64,000 bases of DNA from Bacilli bacterium (GCA_017544165.1 JAFYER010000002.1:69228-133227), one strand, 5' to 3'. Counted from the stretch's first letter, positions 26,219 to 33,159 are shown. Notes: generated by a model from the sequence alone, not told the origin. Made by a program: numbers and translations.

Positions 26219-26962
26219 CTACTTTATTATCTTTGAAAATGCATTTGCATTTAAGATTGTATTTGAAATAAATTTTCCTTTATAAAAATTAGCCCAGTTA
26301 TTAACAATACATGGTGCATTTTTTGCTTTATCTAATGTATCAATTTTGATAAAATTTAATTTAATATTATTATCCTTAGCATAATCACTAAGTTCTTTTA
26401 CTTCATACTCCACATATGGACATTCATTCGTATAATAAATGGTAAAATCTTTGCTATCTATTTCCATTTTGCGAGCATTATCTCTAAATTTTGGAAGATC
26501 TTTATCATCAAAAGAAAGCGCCATTAATTCATAATCATTTATAGTATCCACTACTTTAAAACCAAAATGTTCAAAAAACTTTTTGTCACCAATAAATGGT
26601 TTTTTCTTTTGCGTTACAATCGTACAAATACCGCTTTTTTTCTTATCTTTTGCATCATTAATCGCATATTCTAGTAACTCTTTACCAATTCCTTTACCTT
26701 TAAAACTCCCAGCAACCCATAAACAATAAATGTATTCATAATTTTTGCCATCAATTGGTGCCCAAGCGGTTTCAACAGGTTCATATTCAATAAATATTTT
26801 ACCACGTGCATTAAGTTTGCGAAAAACATGACCATCTTTTAACTTACTTTTAATCCATTCTTTTTTCTTATCAACACCATTTTGATGTTTAGGATCGCCA
26901 ATAGCACAACAAATATGTTCATTATCAATATTATTAATATCTAAATTTATATATTCATTCAT
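26219..26962 (-). CDS. GNAT acetyltransferase with YoaP-like C-terminal domain
   Basis: About 247 residues. The N-terminal GNAT domain has the acetyl-CoA loop VAGSFKGKGIGKELLEYA around residues 90-107, and EHFGFKVVD. The C-terminal 80 residues start with FTIYYTNECPYVEYEV and resemble the YoaP domain, whose Cys-Pro motif hints at thioredoxin-like chemistry. The substrate is unknown. ATG 26962 has AGGAG seven bases upstream; an in-frame start 11 codons earlier is not supported by a site. Confidence 0.85.
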   Translation of the reverse strand: MNEYINLDINNIDNEHICCAIGDPKHQNGVDKKKEWIKSKLKDGHVFRKLNARGKIFIEYEPVETAWAPIDGKNYEYIYCLWVAGSFKGKGIGKELLEYAINDAKDKKKSGICTIVTQKKKPFIGDKKFFEHFGFKVVDTINDYELMALSFDDKDLPKFRDNARKMEIDSKDFTIYYTNECPYVEYEVKELSDYAKDNNIKLNFIKIDTLDKAKNAPCIVNNWANFYKGKFISNTILNANAFSKIIK

Positions 26963-26999
26963 ATAAACTCCTAGTAAAAATATTATATCACACAAGTTA

Positions 27000-27797
27000 T
27001 TATTTTAAAGTCAATATGGATATAATTATTGTGGCGACATTAGCACACATCGTATATAATGCAATTTTTAATTTGCTTAAATCCCTAAATCGATATAAAT
27101 ATACTAATAATTCACAAATAATAACAATTAATTCACCAATAATAAATGTTAATAAGAAATTCTTTGTTAATAATAGTAATAATATTTGTAATCCTAAATT
27201 AGTAATCAAATTAGTTATAGTAATAATTTTATAATAGCCCATTTTAAATAAATGAGCAATTAATACTTCGATAATAATCGTTAAGATCAAAGCAATTAAT
27301 GCCTTTATAATTGTATTATTAGATTGTTTACTAATAGTATTCATAGTTTTATAATCTATAGTGATGCTACTATTAAAATCTTCTCTAACTATTTCGTTAG
27401 ATATTTTTATTTCACCAGTATCATTATTAATAATAACTACTTTATACTTAGTAGGCGTTCCAAAATAACTAAAATGGTGTGTATGGTCTTTATTGCCAGC
27501 ACAATCCGCAAATAATAAATAACTAGACCATCTAGTTGATTCAGAAATCCAACCTTCATAATTTAGTTCATATAATTTAGTAATTTGTTCTTCAGTTAAA
27601 CCTTCACCATTATAACTTTTTTCGGAAGAATAATCTTTTCCATCCTTATCATAAACAAAAAGATCAATTAAATAATTGCTTGTTTTCAAATTATCAACTT
27701 TTACATCAATCGATGGTTTAGGCCCGATATCAGCACGTACTTTCAATGGTAATATTAATAAACAAACGATTAGTATAATAAATAATTTTCTATTCAT
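27000..27797 (-). CDS. Exported/membrane protein with ADIGPKPS motif, unknown
   Basis: A 265-residue protein with a cleavable-looking signal peptide (1-22). An exported domain begins ADIGPKPSIDVKVDN and contains HTHHFSYFGTPTKYKVVI; three to four C-terminal transmembrane helices follow (about 165-265). I have a general impression that similar architectures with a DxGPKP start occur in other Firmicutes, but I cannot name a function. GAGGTGG precedes the ATG. It lies upstream of the GNAT gene with a gap of 37 bp. Confidence 0.65.
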   Translation of the reverse strand: MNRKLFIILIVCLLILPLKVRADIGPKPSIDVKVDNLKTSNYLIDLFVYDKDGKDYSSEKSYNGEGLTEEQITKLYELNYEGWISESTRWSSYLLFADCAGNKDHTHHFSYFGTPTKYKVVIINNDTGEIKISNEIVREDFNSSITIDYKTMNTISKQSNNTIIKALIALILTIIIEVLIAHLFKMGYYKIITITNLITNLGLQILLLLLTKNFLLTFIIGELIVIICELLVYLYRFRDLSKLKIALYTMCANVATIIISILTLK

Positions 27798-27844
27798 TTT
27801 CCACCTCAGTTACATTATAACACAAAATAAATTTAATTAAAAAA

Positions 27845-27862
27845 AGGGACATACTTGTCCCT
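27845..27862 (-). terminator. Terminator after the thioredoxin-like lipoprotein gene
   Basis: AGGGACA and TGTCCCT form a perfect seven-base stem with a four-base loop overlapping the stop codon; the minus strand then reads TTTTTTT. Confidence 0.9.
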
Positions 27863-28586
27863 AACAATCTTTTGAATTTTTATCGGTGCATACACCATTT
27901 TTTATTTGTTTACCATAATTTTGAAAAAATTCATCAAACATTTTTTTCTCATCGGCAATAATTTCATCCGTTAGCTTTGAATTATAACTCTCTTGATTTT
28001 CAGAAATACCTTCAATTAACTCTTTTGCTTCTCCATTAATAACGGATACAAAGTTTGGTAAAAAAATTCTTTTTTCACCGACATTTATAGTATTACCATC
28101 ACTATCTTTTAAAGTGTAATCTTCTAAAACATTATCTAAATAATCAATTAGTTTAGCATATGCATCTGAACCTTTTTCTTTTAATACTGGTTTATTATTT
28201 TCATCTAATTCATATACATCTCTTATAATTTCTTTGTGAAAACCATTCCAAAAACGAACATAATAAATCTTATCTATATCATTTTCATTTGCTGATTTAA
28301 TAGCCTCTTCGATAACACTACGGCACCAAGGACATTCAGGATCACCAAAGTAAACAATAAATGATTCATCATTTTCTACTTTTTCAACAATCTCAACATC
28401 TGTAGAGTATACAAAAGGATTTTTTACATCTAAATCCAAGTCACGATATTCAAAATAATCATTTTTCTTATCATTGAAACTTTCATACTCCTCTTTAAAC
28501 TTTTTACTATCTAAATTCTTTTTTGCACAGCTAGATACACTACACACTAATAATAATGCTATAAATAATACACTAATTTTTTTCAT
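27861..28586 (-). CDS. Lipoprotein with thioredoxin-like fold (CPWC)
   Basis: About 241 residues. The signal sequence ends in a lipobox around VCSVSSC, so the mature protein is likely anchored on the outer membrane face. The thioredoxin-like domain has YFGDPECPWCRSVIEEA at its active-site position and a KIYYVRF strand; long charged inserts separate the elements. Probably an extracytoplasmic disulfide or redox-related protein. ATG 28586 follows AAAGGAG directly; the in-frame ATG five codons upstream overlaps the site. It is the last gene of a four-gene minus-strand group. Confidence 0.8.
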   Translation of the reverse strand: MKKISVLFIALLLVCSVSSCAKKNLDSKKFKEEYESFNDKKNDYFEYRDLDLDVKNPFVYSTDVEIVEKVENDESFIVYFGDPECPWCRSVIEEAIKSANENDIDKIYYVRFWNGFHKEIIRDVYELDENNKPVLKEKGSDAYAKLIDYLDNVLEDYTLKDSDGNTINVGEKRIFLPNFVSVINGEAKELIEGISENQESYNSKLTDEIIADEKKMFDEFFQNYGKQIKNGVCTDKNSKDC

Positions 28587-28674
28587 AATAACTCCTTTCA
28601 TGAATTTTATTATAAATAATTAACTAAATATTCCATATAATATAAAAGTTGAACTAACTAAAATTAAAGTTGAA

Positions 28675-29370
28675 TTAATGTTTTTTTCTTGTAAGTTTCA
28701 ATTCTTCGGCATAGATGTATTCCTCGATATGAATTTGATGACCGATATCATTAATATCGTCAACCTCTTTCATCGCATTATACATACGCATAAATACTAT
28801 ATTAAATGGACTATATGAACTACCTGAATTGCGAAATCTTATCGGAATATAATATGACTTATGAAAATCTTCATCATAACCATCAAGATGAGGTTGAATA
28901 GAAAATTCTATAATAAACCTATCATCTTCTTTTCTTATCTTTAAGATATTTGCTACTTCATGAGCGGTTTCATCAGAGTACCAGGTTATTGTCTTTGTTT
29001 TTTCATCAAATAATTCGTGATAATTTGCATAACCAAGTTCTCGATATTTAATTTTTTCACTTTCATTTCTTTGTTTTAATTCTTCGAGATATTCCAACTT
29101 TTCCAATTCGGTTTCAATATAATAGGGTAAATCATCCTCATCCAATTCAAAAATATTGATGTTTTTGATATCCTCGAATAATTGTTCAAACAAATCATAA
29201 ATACCATAGTTTTCCTTGGTTATAACAAATGTTTTATCTTCATCATGATTTTTTGTCTTAATTAACCAATATAAATCGCCGTTTCCTCCGAAAGTAAACC
29301 CTAGCTGTTTTCCATCTTTTTCTAAGAAAACATTTAACCCAGATTCGCTTTTTTCTTTTTTTACTACCAT
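28675..29370 (-). CDS. Hypothetical acidic protein
   Basis: A 231-residue soluble protein with high Glu, Asp and Tyr content, no signal peptide and no recognised motif. The start contains KQLGFTFGGNGDLYWLI, then a charged helix (ETELEKLEYLEELKQRNES) and a C-terminal half with mixed strands. AGGAGG precedes the ATG. It lies 19 bp after the deoxyribosyltransferase-like gene and probably belongs to the same transcript. Function unknown. Confidence 0.6.
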   Translation of the reverse strand: MVVKKEKSESGLNVFLEKDGKQLGFTFGGNGDLYWLIKTKNHDEDKTFVITKENYGIYDLFEQLFEDIKNINIFELDEDDLPYYIETELEKLEYLEELKQRNESEKIKYRELGYANYHELFDEKTKTITWYSDETAHEVANILKIRKEDDRFIIEFSIQPHLDGYDEDFHKSYYIPIRFRNSGSSYSPFNIVFMRMYNAMKEVDDINDIGHQIHIEEYIYAEELKLTRKKH

Positions 29371-29389
29371 AAAATCCTCCTGAATATTT

Positions 29390-29812
29390 CTATGTTATTT
29401 GTTTTAAATTTCCGTTAATAACAATTGGACCAAAACCTTGAATTTCATCATAAAGCATTCCGTCAGGAATATCGTTTATTAAATAAATCTTTTTACCTAA
29501 TCTAAATGCGTCATACATTTCTAGAAAAGTAGCACCACCGATATAATTTTTATAAGTAATGCCGTCCTTTTCTTTATCATAGTTTAAAACTAATACAGCA
29601 TCTATATTCTTAATTTTTTCTTCACTTAATTTAAACATTTTAGCTTTAAATTTTTGATGTTCTTCATTACCTAACCCCCATGTTCTTGCCTCAGTAGTGG
29701 GATCATTATAACAATTTGGCAAAAAAATCTCAATATTTCTTTTTTCTAATTCATTTTTTATTTTTTCAATTCTTGGATAAAATTGTTTACTACACATTAT
29801 AAATAATTTCAT
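29390..29812 (-). CDS. Nucleoside 2-deoxyribosyltransferase-like protein
   Basis: A 140-residue Rossmann-like protein. It begins MKLFIMCSKQFYPRIEKI and has a predicted central strand IDAVLVLNYD. The segment GGATFLEMYDAFRLGKKIYLI matches the region of nucleoside 2-deoxyribosyltransferases and related hydrolases where a Glu acts as nucleophile. The general class breaks or exchanges N-glycosidic bonds of nucleosides; exact reaction unknown. Only three bases separate it from the upstream unknown gene, so they are likely co-translated. Confidence 0.75.
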   Translation of the reverse strand: MKLFIMCSKQFYPRIEKIKNELEKRNIEIFLPNCYNDPTTEARTWGLGNEEHQKFKAKMFKLSEEKIKNIDAVLVLNYDKEKDGITYKNYIGGATFLEMYDAFRLGKKIYLINDIPDGMLYDEIQGFGPIVINGNLKQIT

Positions 29813-29815
29813 TTC

Positions 29816-30400
29816 TTACTCCAATTCTTTTTTAGGTGGACGAAGCACTCTAATCATCGGAGGTTCATCCTTACTTTCTGTTATAAGCATATCAGCAGTT
29901 TTATCCAGTGCAATTGTTTCGAACATATAACATATTTCTAAGCTATTATTATACTGTTGAATTAATGATTCAAACTTATCTTGCCAATTTTCATCAAGCA
30001 TAGAAACATTTGTTATCAAATTGCGTTTATATGCCTCATTCTTTGCTTCAGCATACTTTTTTGCTTCTTCATAAGAGTCAAATAAATCACCAACAATATT
30101 AACAGGATAAGGATGATCACAAGCATCATATGATGGTATTTGTTCCTCACCAATATTTTTTCTTCCATATTGAAGAGATGTTTTTAAACAATCTATATCT
30201 TCGTAAGGAAATACTACTTTGTGAGTGATACTATGACTACCATCTTGATGATAGACAATATTGGTTTCCACTACATAACATTTTGAAGCAATAAATCCCT
30301 GAGTAATATCTCTAAATCCAACCAACCAACCACCACGAGATTTAAGTTCTAATACTGCATATTTTATCGGATAGTTAATATTTTCCTTTTCTTTTAACAT
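29816..30400 (-). CDS. Hypothetical protein
   Basis: About 194 residues, soluble. The N-terminal half is strand-rich (IKYAVLELKSRGGWLVGF, ASKCYVVETNIVYHQDGS) and the middle has a helical ATP-neutral segment (SYEEAKKYAEAKNEAYKRN). No recognised family. ATG 30400 is chosen for its GGGAGG site; the longer frame upstream has none. First gene of the group that continues with the deoxyribosyltransferase-like protein. Confidence 0.55.
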   Translation of the reverse strand: MLKEKENINYPIKYAVLELKSRGGWLVGFRDITQGFIASKCYVVETNIVYHQDGSHSITHKVVFPYEDIDCLKTSLQYGRKNIGEEQIPSYDACDHPYPVNIVGDLFDSYEEAKKYAEAKNEAYKRNLITNVSMLDENWQDKFESLIQQYNNSLEICYMFETIALDKTADMLITESKDEPPMIRVLRPPKKELE

Positions 30401-30517
30401 AATAAACCTCCCTATATAAATAGATTTGTAATATCTTCCTCTAAAACAAAGAATTAGTGATGGCTTCAATATTCTAAGTTTTATTCATACTACTTACTTT
30501 TTTATTATAACATAGCA

Positions 30518-31165
30518 TTAGTTTTCTTGAAAAAAATCATTTATTGGATTTTCCTTAACATACTGTGAAACTTTCATAAAATTTGTATCATAATATTTTT
30601 TTATTTGACCATACTCTAGCCACATATTAGACCACGAACAACCAGTTTTTAATAATTCTTTTACAAGATTATTATTAATGATCTGATTTCCTTCTTGATG
30701 ATTTAAATCAACACAGCCCTCTTGATCATATAATTTACATTGAATATCACATTCTAATTTGTCACACTGATAAGCAAATTTTGCTTCAGGCGTCTCACGT
30801 GCATCAAATTCAAGAAACAATTTCTCAATTTGCTTACCATCAATAAGTGGTTTTAATATTTTGTGAACTGCCTCATGTTCTTTCTTTATCTTTTCCTTTT
30901 GACCAATTTCAAAAGGAGTGATATCCCCAATAATAATTTCACCCAATTCATGAATCGCAAGCATATAAATAACTTTTAAAATATCTATATCATATTTATA
31001 TTCCGATTTCATAGCTATGGCAAGCATTTGAACACCAAAGATATGTTCTGCAATACTTTCAATTCTTTCTCTTTTAACCCCCCAGCTAATCCATCCCATC
31101 CTAATAACATCTTTTAATTTATTACATAATAAATAATAATTAATAACATTTTGTTCTTTTGACAT
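30518..31165 (-). CDS. HD-domain phosphohydrolase (YfbR/HDDC2-like 5'-deoxynucleotidase)
   Basis: About 215 residues. Metal-binding signatures are SIAEHIFGVQ, AIHELGEIIIGDITPFE and CDKLECDIQ. The second motif reads HE rather than the usual HD, a conservative change that can still bind metal. Members of this group hydrolyse deoxynucleoside monophosphates to nucleosides. ATG 31165 is preceded by AGGAGG; the frame extends upstream through a terminator and is not coding there. It stands alone between the unknown-gene group and the accessory island. Confidence 0.8.
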   Translation of the reverse strand: MSKEQNVINYYLLCNKLKDVIRMGWISWGVKRERIESIAEHIFGVQMLAIAMKSEYKYDIDILKVIYMLAIHELGEIIIGDITPFEIGQKEKIKKEHEAVHKILKPLIDGKQIEKLFLEFDARETPEAKFAYQCDKLECDIQCKLYDQEGCVDLNHQEGNQIINNNLVKELLKTGCSWSNMWLEYGQIKKYYDTNFMKVSQYVKENPINDFFQEN

Positions 31166-31222
31166 ATAGGCCTCCTGAATAAATATATTATAACACATTA
31201 TGCATTTTTGTATTTTAGTCAT

Positions 31223-31250
31223 AAAAAAAGCCCAAATATTCGGACTTTTA
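31223..31250 (-). terminator. Minus-strand terminator at the left edge of the accessory island
   Basis: On the minus strand AAGTCC pairs with GGGCTT (one G-T wobble) and is followed by seven T residues. It lies just upstream of the HD-domain gene and downstream of the repeat and toxin region, so it isolates transcription arriving from the right. Confidence 0.65.
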
Positions 31251-31296
31251 AAACCATAGATTAACATTTATAAATTTGCTTTCATTTATTTATGCT

Positions 31297-31357
31297 TTTG
31301 TAGCCCACTTTTAATCTACACAAAGACAATTAACGATGCCTTAATAAGGCTTAGCAA
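31297..31357. repeat. GTAGCC-rich island repeat, copy A
   Basis: Begins TTTGTAGCCCACTT and contains, at 31325-31357, a 33-base segment that differs at only two positions from 32107-32139, including the inverted repeat CCTTAATAAGG. It flanks the toxin locus on the left. Confidence 0.75.
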
Positions 31358-31385
31358 AATATTTCCTATTATTAACGCAAAATTA

Positions 31386-31414
31386 TTGATTTGCATACAA
31401 ATGTTTGCTACAAT
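31386..31414 (+). promoter_or_regulatory. Promoter of the small hydrophobic toxin mRNA
   Basis: TTGATT (31386-31391) and TACAAT (31409-31414) have a 17-bp spacer and an extended -10 TG dinucleotide. The expected start at about 31421 coincides with the first base of the 14-base segment that pairs with the transcript's 3' end. Confidence 0.7.
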
Positions 31415-31478
31415 TAATTTAGGAACACTTAATAAGTTGGGTGGAGCCAAACTTCTTGAAAAGAAGGGAGGCGAGAAC

Positions 31479-31562
31479 ATGAACAAGAAGGATTTTTTAA
31501 TTCTATCTTTAGTAATTATTATCTTCCTTTTATTATTCTTGCTATTTATAGTATTAATATAA
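31479..31562 (+). CDS. Small hydrophobic peptide, candidate type I toxin (27 residues)
   Basis: The peptide starts MNKKDFLILSLV and continues as a single hydrophobic helix rich in Ile, Leu and Phe, ending without a charged tail. The ribosome-binding site GGGAGG (31466-31471) is very strong and is next to a hairpin. Size, sequence character, own promoter, own terminator and an opposing promoter all fit membrane-acting type I toxins such as the Fst, TxpA and Ldr groups. I do not recognise it as a member of a named family. It is too short for a normal ORF search. Confidence 0.65.
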   Translation: MNKKDFLILSLVIIIFLLLFLLFIVLI

Positions 31563-31569
31563 AAGAAAT

Positions 31570-31597
31570 CCACCTAACTCAGCAATGATTTAGGTGG
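31570..31597 (-). terminator. Terminator of the antisense RNA
   Basis: CCACCTAA (31570-31577) and TTAGGTGG (31590-31597) form a perfect eight-base stem. On the minus strand it is followed by ATTTCTTTTAT, on the plus strand by no T run, so it is oriented for the antisense transcript. Confidence 0.6.
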
Positions 31598-31629
31598 AAA
31601 CCATTTTATTGGCAACACTCAACATAGCG

Positions 31630-31650
31630 TATTAAGTGTTCCTTTTTTTA
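31630..31650 (+). terminator. Terminator of the toxin mRNA
   Basis: TATTAAGTGTTCC is followed by TTTTTTTATT. Its local partner GGCAACACTCAA (31612 onward) is imperfect, whereas the distant 5' end of the same transcript is a perfect partner, so two alternative stems compete. Confidence 0.6.
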
Positions 31651-31678
31651 TTATATGAAGTTTCCTTCATCTACATAC

Positions 31679-31707
31679 AATATATCATATTTTTTATTAT
31701 TATTCAA
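31679..31707 (-). promoter_or_regulatory. Promoter of the antisense RNA
   Basis: On the minus strand TTGAAT (31702-31707) and TATATT (31679-31684) are separated by 17 bp, with TGA just before the -10 box. The start is expected near 31672. Confidence 0.55.
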
Positions 31708-31930
31708 GGTATTTCCTATTTATACATAGTTCATATATACCATTCCTAAAAATTCAATTTTTTTGATATTTAGGGAATTAAGTGTTCAATAATAATCATA
31801 AGTGAATATTTACTATTAAAAAAATTATCGTTTTAATTTTAATAATTTTACAACTTCACTATCAAGTCTTTTGTCATCATTTAATACTATTTTTATTTCC
31901 TACACTATTACATCAGATTGGTGAGCTTTT

Positions 31931-31952
31931 ACAGCCTACCTGTAGCCTACAA
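31931..31952. repeat. GTAGCC-rich island repeat, short copy D
   Basis: ACAGCCTACCTGTAGCCTAC holds two tandem units of the GTAGCCTAC type, as in copies B and C, but lacks the downstream CCTTAATAAGG segment. Confidence 0.6.
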
Positions 31953-31984
31953 GTTCAAAACGCAAAAAAAATTTACCATTTTGG

Positions 31985-32014
31985 CATAAAAAAATCCCGA
32001 ATATACGGGATTTT
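31985..32014 (-). terminator. Terminator next to the rpsI-end duplicate
   Basis: AAAATCCCG and CGGGATTTT pair perfectly across a six-base loop; the minus strand continues with seven T residues. It stands directly beyond the copy of the rpsI 3' end and could be the original rpsI terminator. Confidence 0.75.
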
Positions 32015-32029
32015 CGAAATTTCCTTTTT

Positions 32030-32040
32030 TATCTCTTACT
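32030..32040. repeat. 11-bp duplicate of the rpsI 3' end (candidate att site)
   Basis: TATCTCTTACT occurs here and at 33178-33188, where it spans the last codons and stop of rpsI (minus strand). The two copies bracket the TM2 and XRE genes and both are followed, in the rpsI direction, by a strong terminator. This is the expected scar of integration at the rpsI 3' end; no integrase is present. Confidence 0.45.
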
Positions 32041-32078
32041 AAGTTAGCGTCCCTTTATTTATGGGGCTTTGAGAGACA

Positions 32079-32145
32079 TTTGTAGCCTACTTGTAGCCTG
32101 CGGATAGACAATTAACGATACCTTAATAAGGTTTAGCAATATCTT
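32079..32145. repeat. GTAGCC-rich island repeat, copy B
   Basis: A 26-base segment starting TTTGTAGCCTACTTGTAGCC is identical to 33064-33089. The following 33 bases (32107-32139) match copy A with two differences, and TTAGCAATATCTT matches copy C. Tandem GTAGCCTAC units resemble integrase arm-type sites, which is inference. Confidence 0.75.
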
Positions 32146-32158
32146 TCATATTTAATTA

Positions 32159-32617
32159 TTACACTAAAATATTCCCGTTTGCATCGGACTTTTTACATAA
32201 TGCAACTATAAATTCAATAAATGCTATAAAAGCAGGGATAAATGTCCAACAAAATAGAAGATATAATATACCAGATCCTGTTTTACCGGCATAAAACTTG
32301 TGAATTCCTATACCGCCTAAGAAGAATACTAACAAACAGTATACAACTTTATTAACAGCCTTTGTATTATTGGCTATATATATTGGTTGCCCGGCATTTT
32401 GTGAATTACTAACATTAATATTGATACCTGAATTAACATTTTCTTCAATTTTGCTTTTCTTCTTTGAAACAATAACTGCACCATCATTTTCAAATACTTC
32501 AACTTCATCTCCAACGGCTGGAACAAAATTTACGTCTAAAGCTCTTACTTCCTTTATCTTACCATCATCAGTACCAACAGAGATTACTTCACCATCAATT
32601 TTAATTATCTTTGCCAT
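32159..32617 (-). CDS. TM2-domain membrane protein
   Basis: A 152-residue protein. The first 55 residues are a soluble strand-rich domain (IDGEVISVGTDDGKIKEVRALD, VGDEVEVFENDGAVIV), then a polar linker. The C-terminal 60 residues form a TM2 domain: two helices joined by GGIGIHKFYAGKTGSGILYLLFCWT, the hallmark sequence. TM2 proteins are small membrane proteins of unknown activity. GAAAGGAG precedes the ATG. It is divergent from the XRE regulator, with twin operator-like palindromes between them, so it is probably under that regulator's control. Confidence 0.85.
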   Translation of the reverse strand: MAKIIKIDGEVISVGTDDGKIKEVRALDVNFVPAVGDEVEVFENDGAVIVSKKKSKIEENVNSGININVSNSQNAGQPIYIANNTKAVNKVVYCLLVFFLGGIGIHKFYAGKTGSGILYLLFCWTFIPAFIAFIEFIVALCKKSDANGNILV

Positions 32618-32652
32618 ACTAAACTCCTTTCAATTTTAATTATATCATACAT

Positions 32653-32692
32653 CTCACCGAATAGGTGAGTATAATTTCACCGAGTAAGTGAG
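32653..32692. promoter_or_regulatory. Twin operator palindromes around the XRE promoter
   Basis: CTCACC-GAATA-GGTGAG (32653-32669) is a perfect palindrome and TTCACC-GAGTA-AGTGAG (32676-32692) a near copy, 23 bp centre to centre (about two helical turns). A perfect TATAAT (32670-32675) lies exactly between them. This is the arrangement expected for autoregulation by the adjacent XRE protein. Confidence 0.7.
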
Positions 32693-32722
32693 AAAATATA
32701 ATTAGTAGGGTGTGATGCTATA

Positions 32723-32980
32723 TTGATAAATAAAAAAGACGAAAACTATATATATTATCTTGTAGCTAAAAACCTTAAAAAGCAAAGAAAATTAAAAGGT
32801 TTAACTCAATCTAAATTTGCTGAGTTATGTAATTATAGTGATGGGTTTATAATGAATATAGAAAGCGAAAAATATCATCAAACTTTTAGTTTAGGAACTT
32901 TATGGAAATTTGCAGAAGTACTAAACATTGATATAAGAGAATTTTTTACACCTATTGATTCAAATAACAAGGATGAATAA
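32723..32980 (+). CDS. XRE-family transcriptional regulator
   Basis: An 85-residue Cro/CI-type helix-turn-helix protein. The HTH region is LKKQRKLKGLTQSKFAELCNYS followed by GFIMNIESEKYHQTFSLGTLWKFAEVLNID. It probably binds the twin GGTGAG palindromes upstream as a dimer. The start is TTG with AGGGTG about ten bases upstream; an ATG between site and TTG is closed by a stop within four codons. Divergent from the TM2 gene and enclosed by island repeats, so it belongs to the accessory island. Confidence 0.85.
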   Translation: MINKKDENYIYYLVAKNLKKQRKLKGLTQSKFAELCNYSDGFIMNIESEKYHQTFSLGTLWKFAEVLNIDIREFFTPIDSNNKDE

Positions 32981-33063
32981 ATCATTCTTTTTTATTTAAA
33001 TAATTTGCTTTGTTCACCTTACTAGTTCTGCTAGCCGAAGATAAATACAGGATGCATGTAAAC

Positions 33064-33119
33064 TTTGTAGCCTACTTGTAGCCTGCGGAGAGAAACGGAG
33101 CGACAGTTAGCAATATCTT
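33064..33119. repeat. GTAGCC-rich island repeat, copy C
   Basis: 26 bases identical to copy B (start TTTGTAGCCTACTTGTAGCC), then a different 17 bases, then TTAGCAATATCTT shared with copy B. It flanks the XRE side of the island near rpsI. Confidence 0.75.
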
Positions 33120-33130
33120 AAATTGAAAAA

Positions 33131-33159
33131 AGCCCTGAAAACGCTGAGTTTTCGGGGCT
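33131..33159 (-). terminator. Terminator of the rplM-rpsI operon
   Basis: AGCCCTGAAAAC pairs with GTTTTCGGGGCT (12 bp with one mismatch) across a five-base loop; the minus strand then reads TTTTTTC. Confidence 0.85.

Larger units (their letters stand above)
31421..31650 (+). ncRNA. Toxin mRNA with 5'-3' long-distance pairing
   Basis: This is a structured mRNA of about 230 nt, listed here for its architecture. Bases 31421-31434 (AGGAACACTTAATA) are a perfect reverse complement of 31630-31643, which are directly followed by a T run. The 5' end can therefore form the terminator-proximal stem with the 3' end. A CTTCTT-GAA-AAGAAG hairpin (31452-31466) abuts the ribosome-binding site. Such self-closing is known from type I toxin messages, which stay untranslated until processed. 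Confidence 0.6.
31560..31672 (-). ncRNA. Candidate antisense antitoxin RNA
   Basis: A minus-strand transcript of about 112 nt predicted from a promoter at 31679-31707 to a terminator at 31570-31597. It overlaps the stop codon and the whole 3' part of the toxin mRNA, including the strand of the 5'-3' stem. This convergent, 3'-overlapping layout is that of RatA/TxpA-like type I antitoxins. Not shown experimentally. Confidence 0.5.
31708..32029. other. Non-coding stretch of the island
   Basis: No credible reading frame. It holds a second copy of ATTAAGTGTTC (31777-31787) matching the toxin terminator arm, a copy of the GTAGCC repeat (31931-31952) and a minus-strand terminator. The rest is AT-rich with no structure I can name. 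Confidence 0.6.

Noticed and set aside
31316-31573. 85-codon minus-strand frame across the toxin locus
   Set aside because: It lies antisense to the stronger plus-strand toxin signals, has no ribosome-binding site and mirrors the hydrophobic codons of the small peptide.
31421-33119. CRISPR array in the repeat-rich island
   Set aside because: The repeats are few, unequal in length and irregularly spaced, with genes between them and no cas genes.
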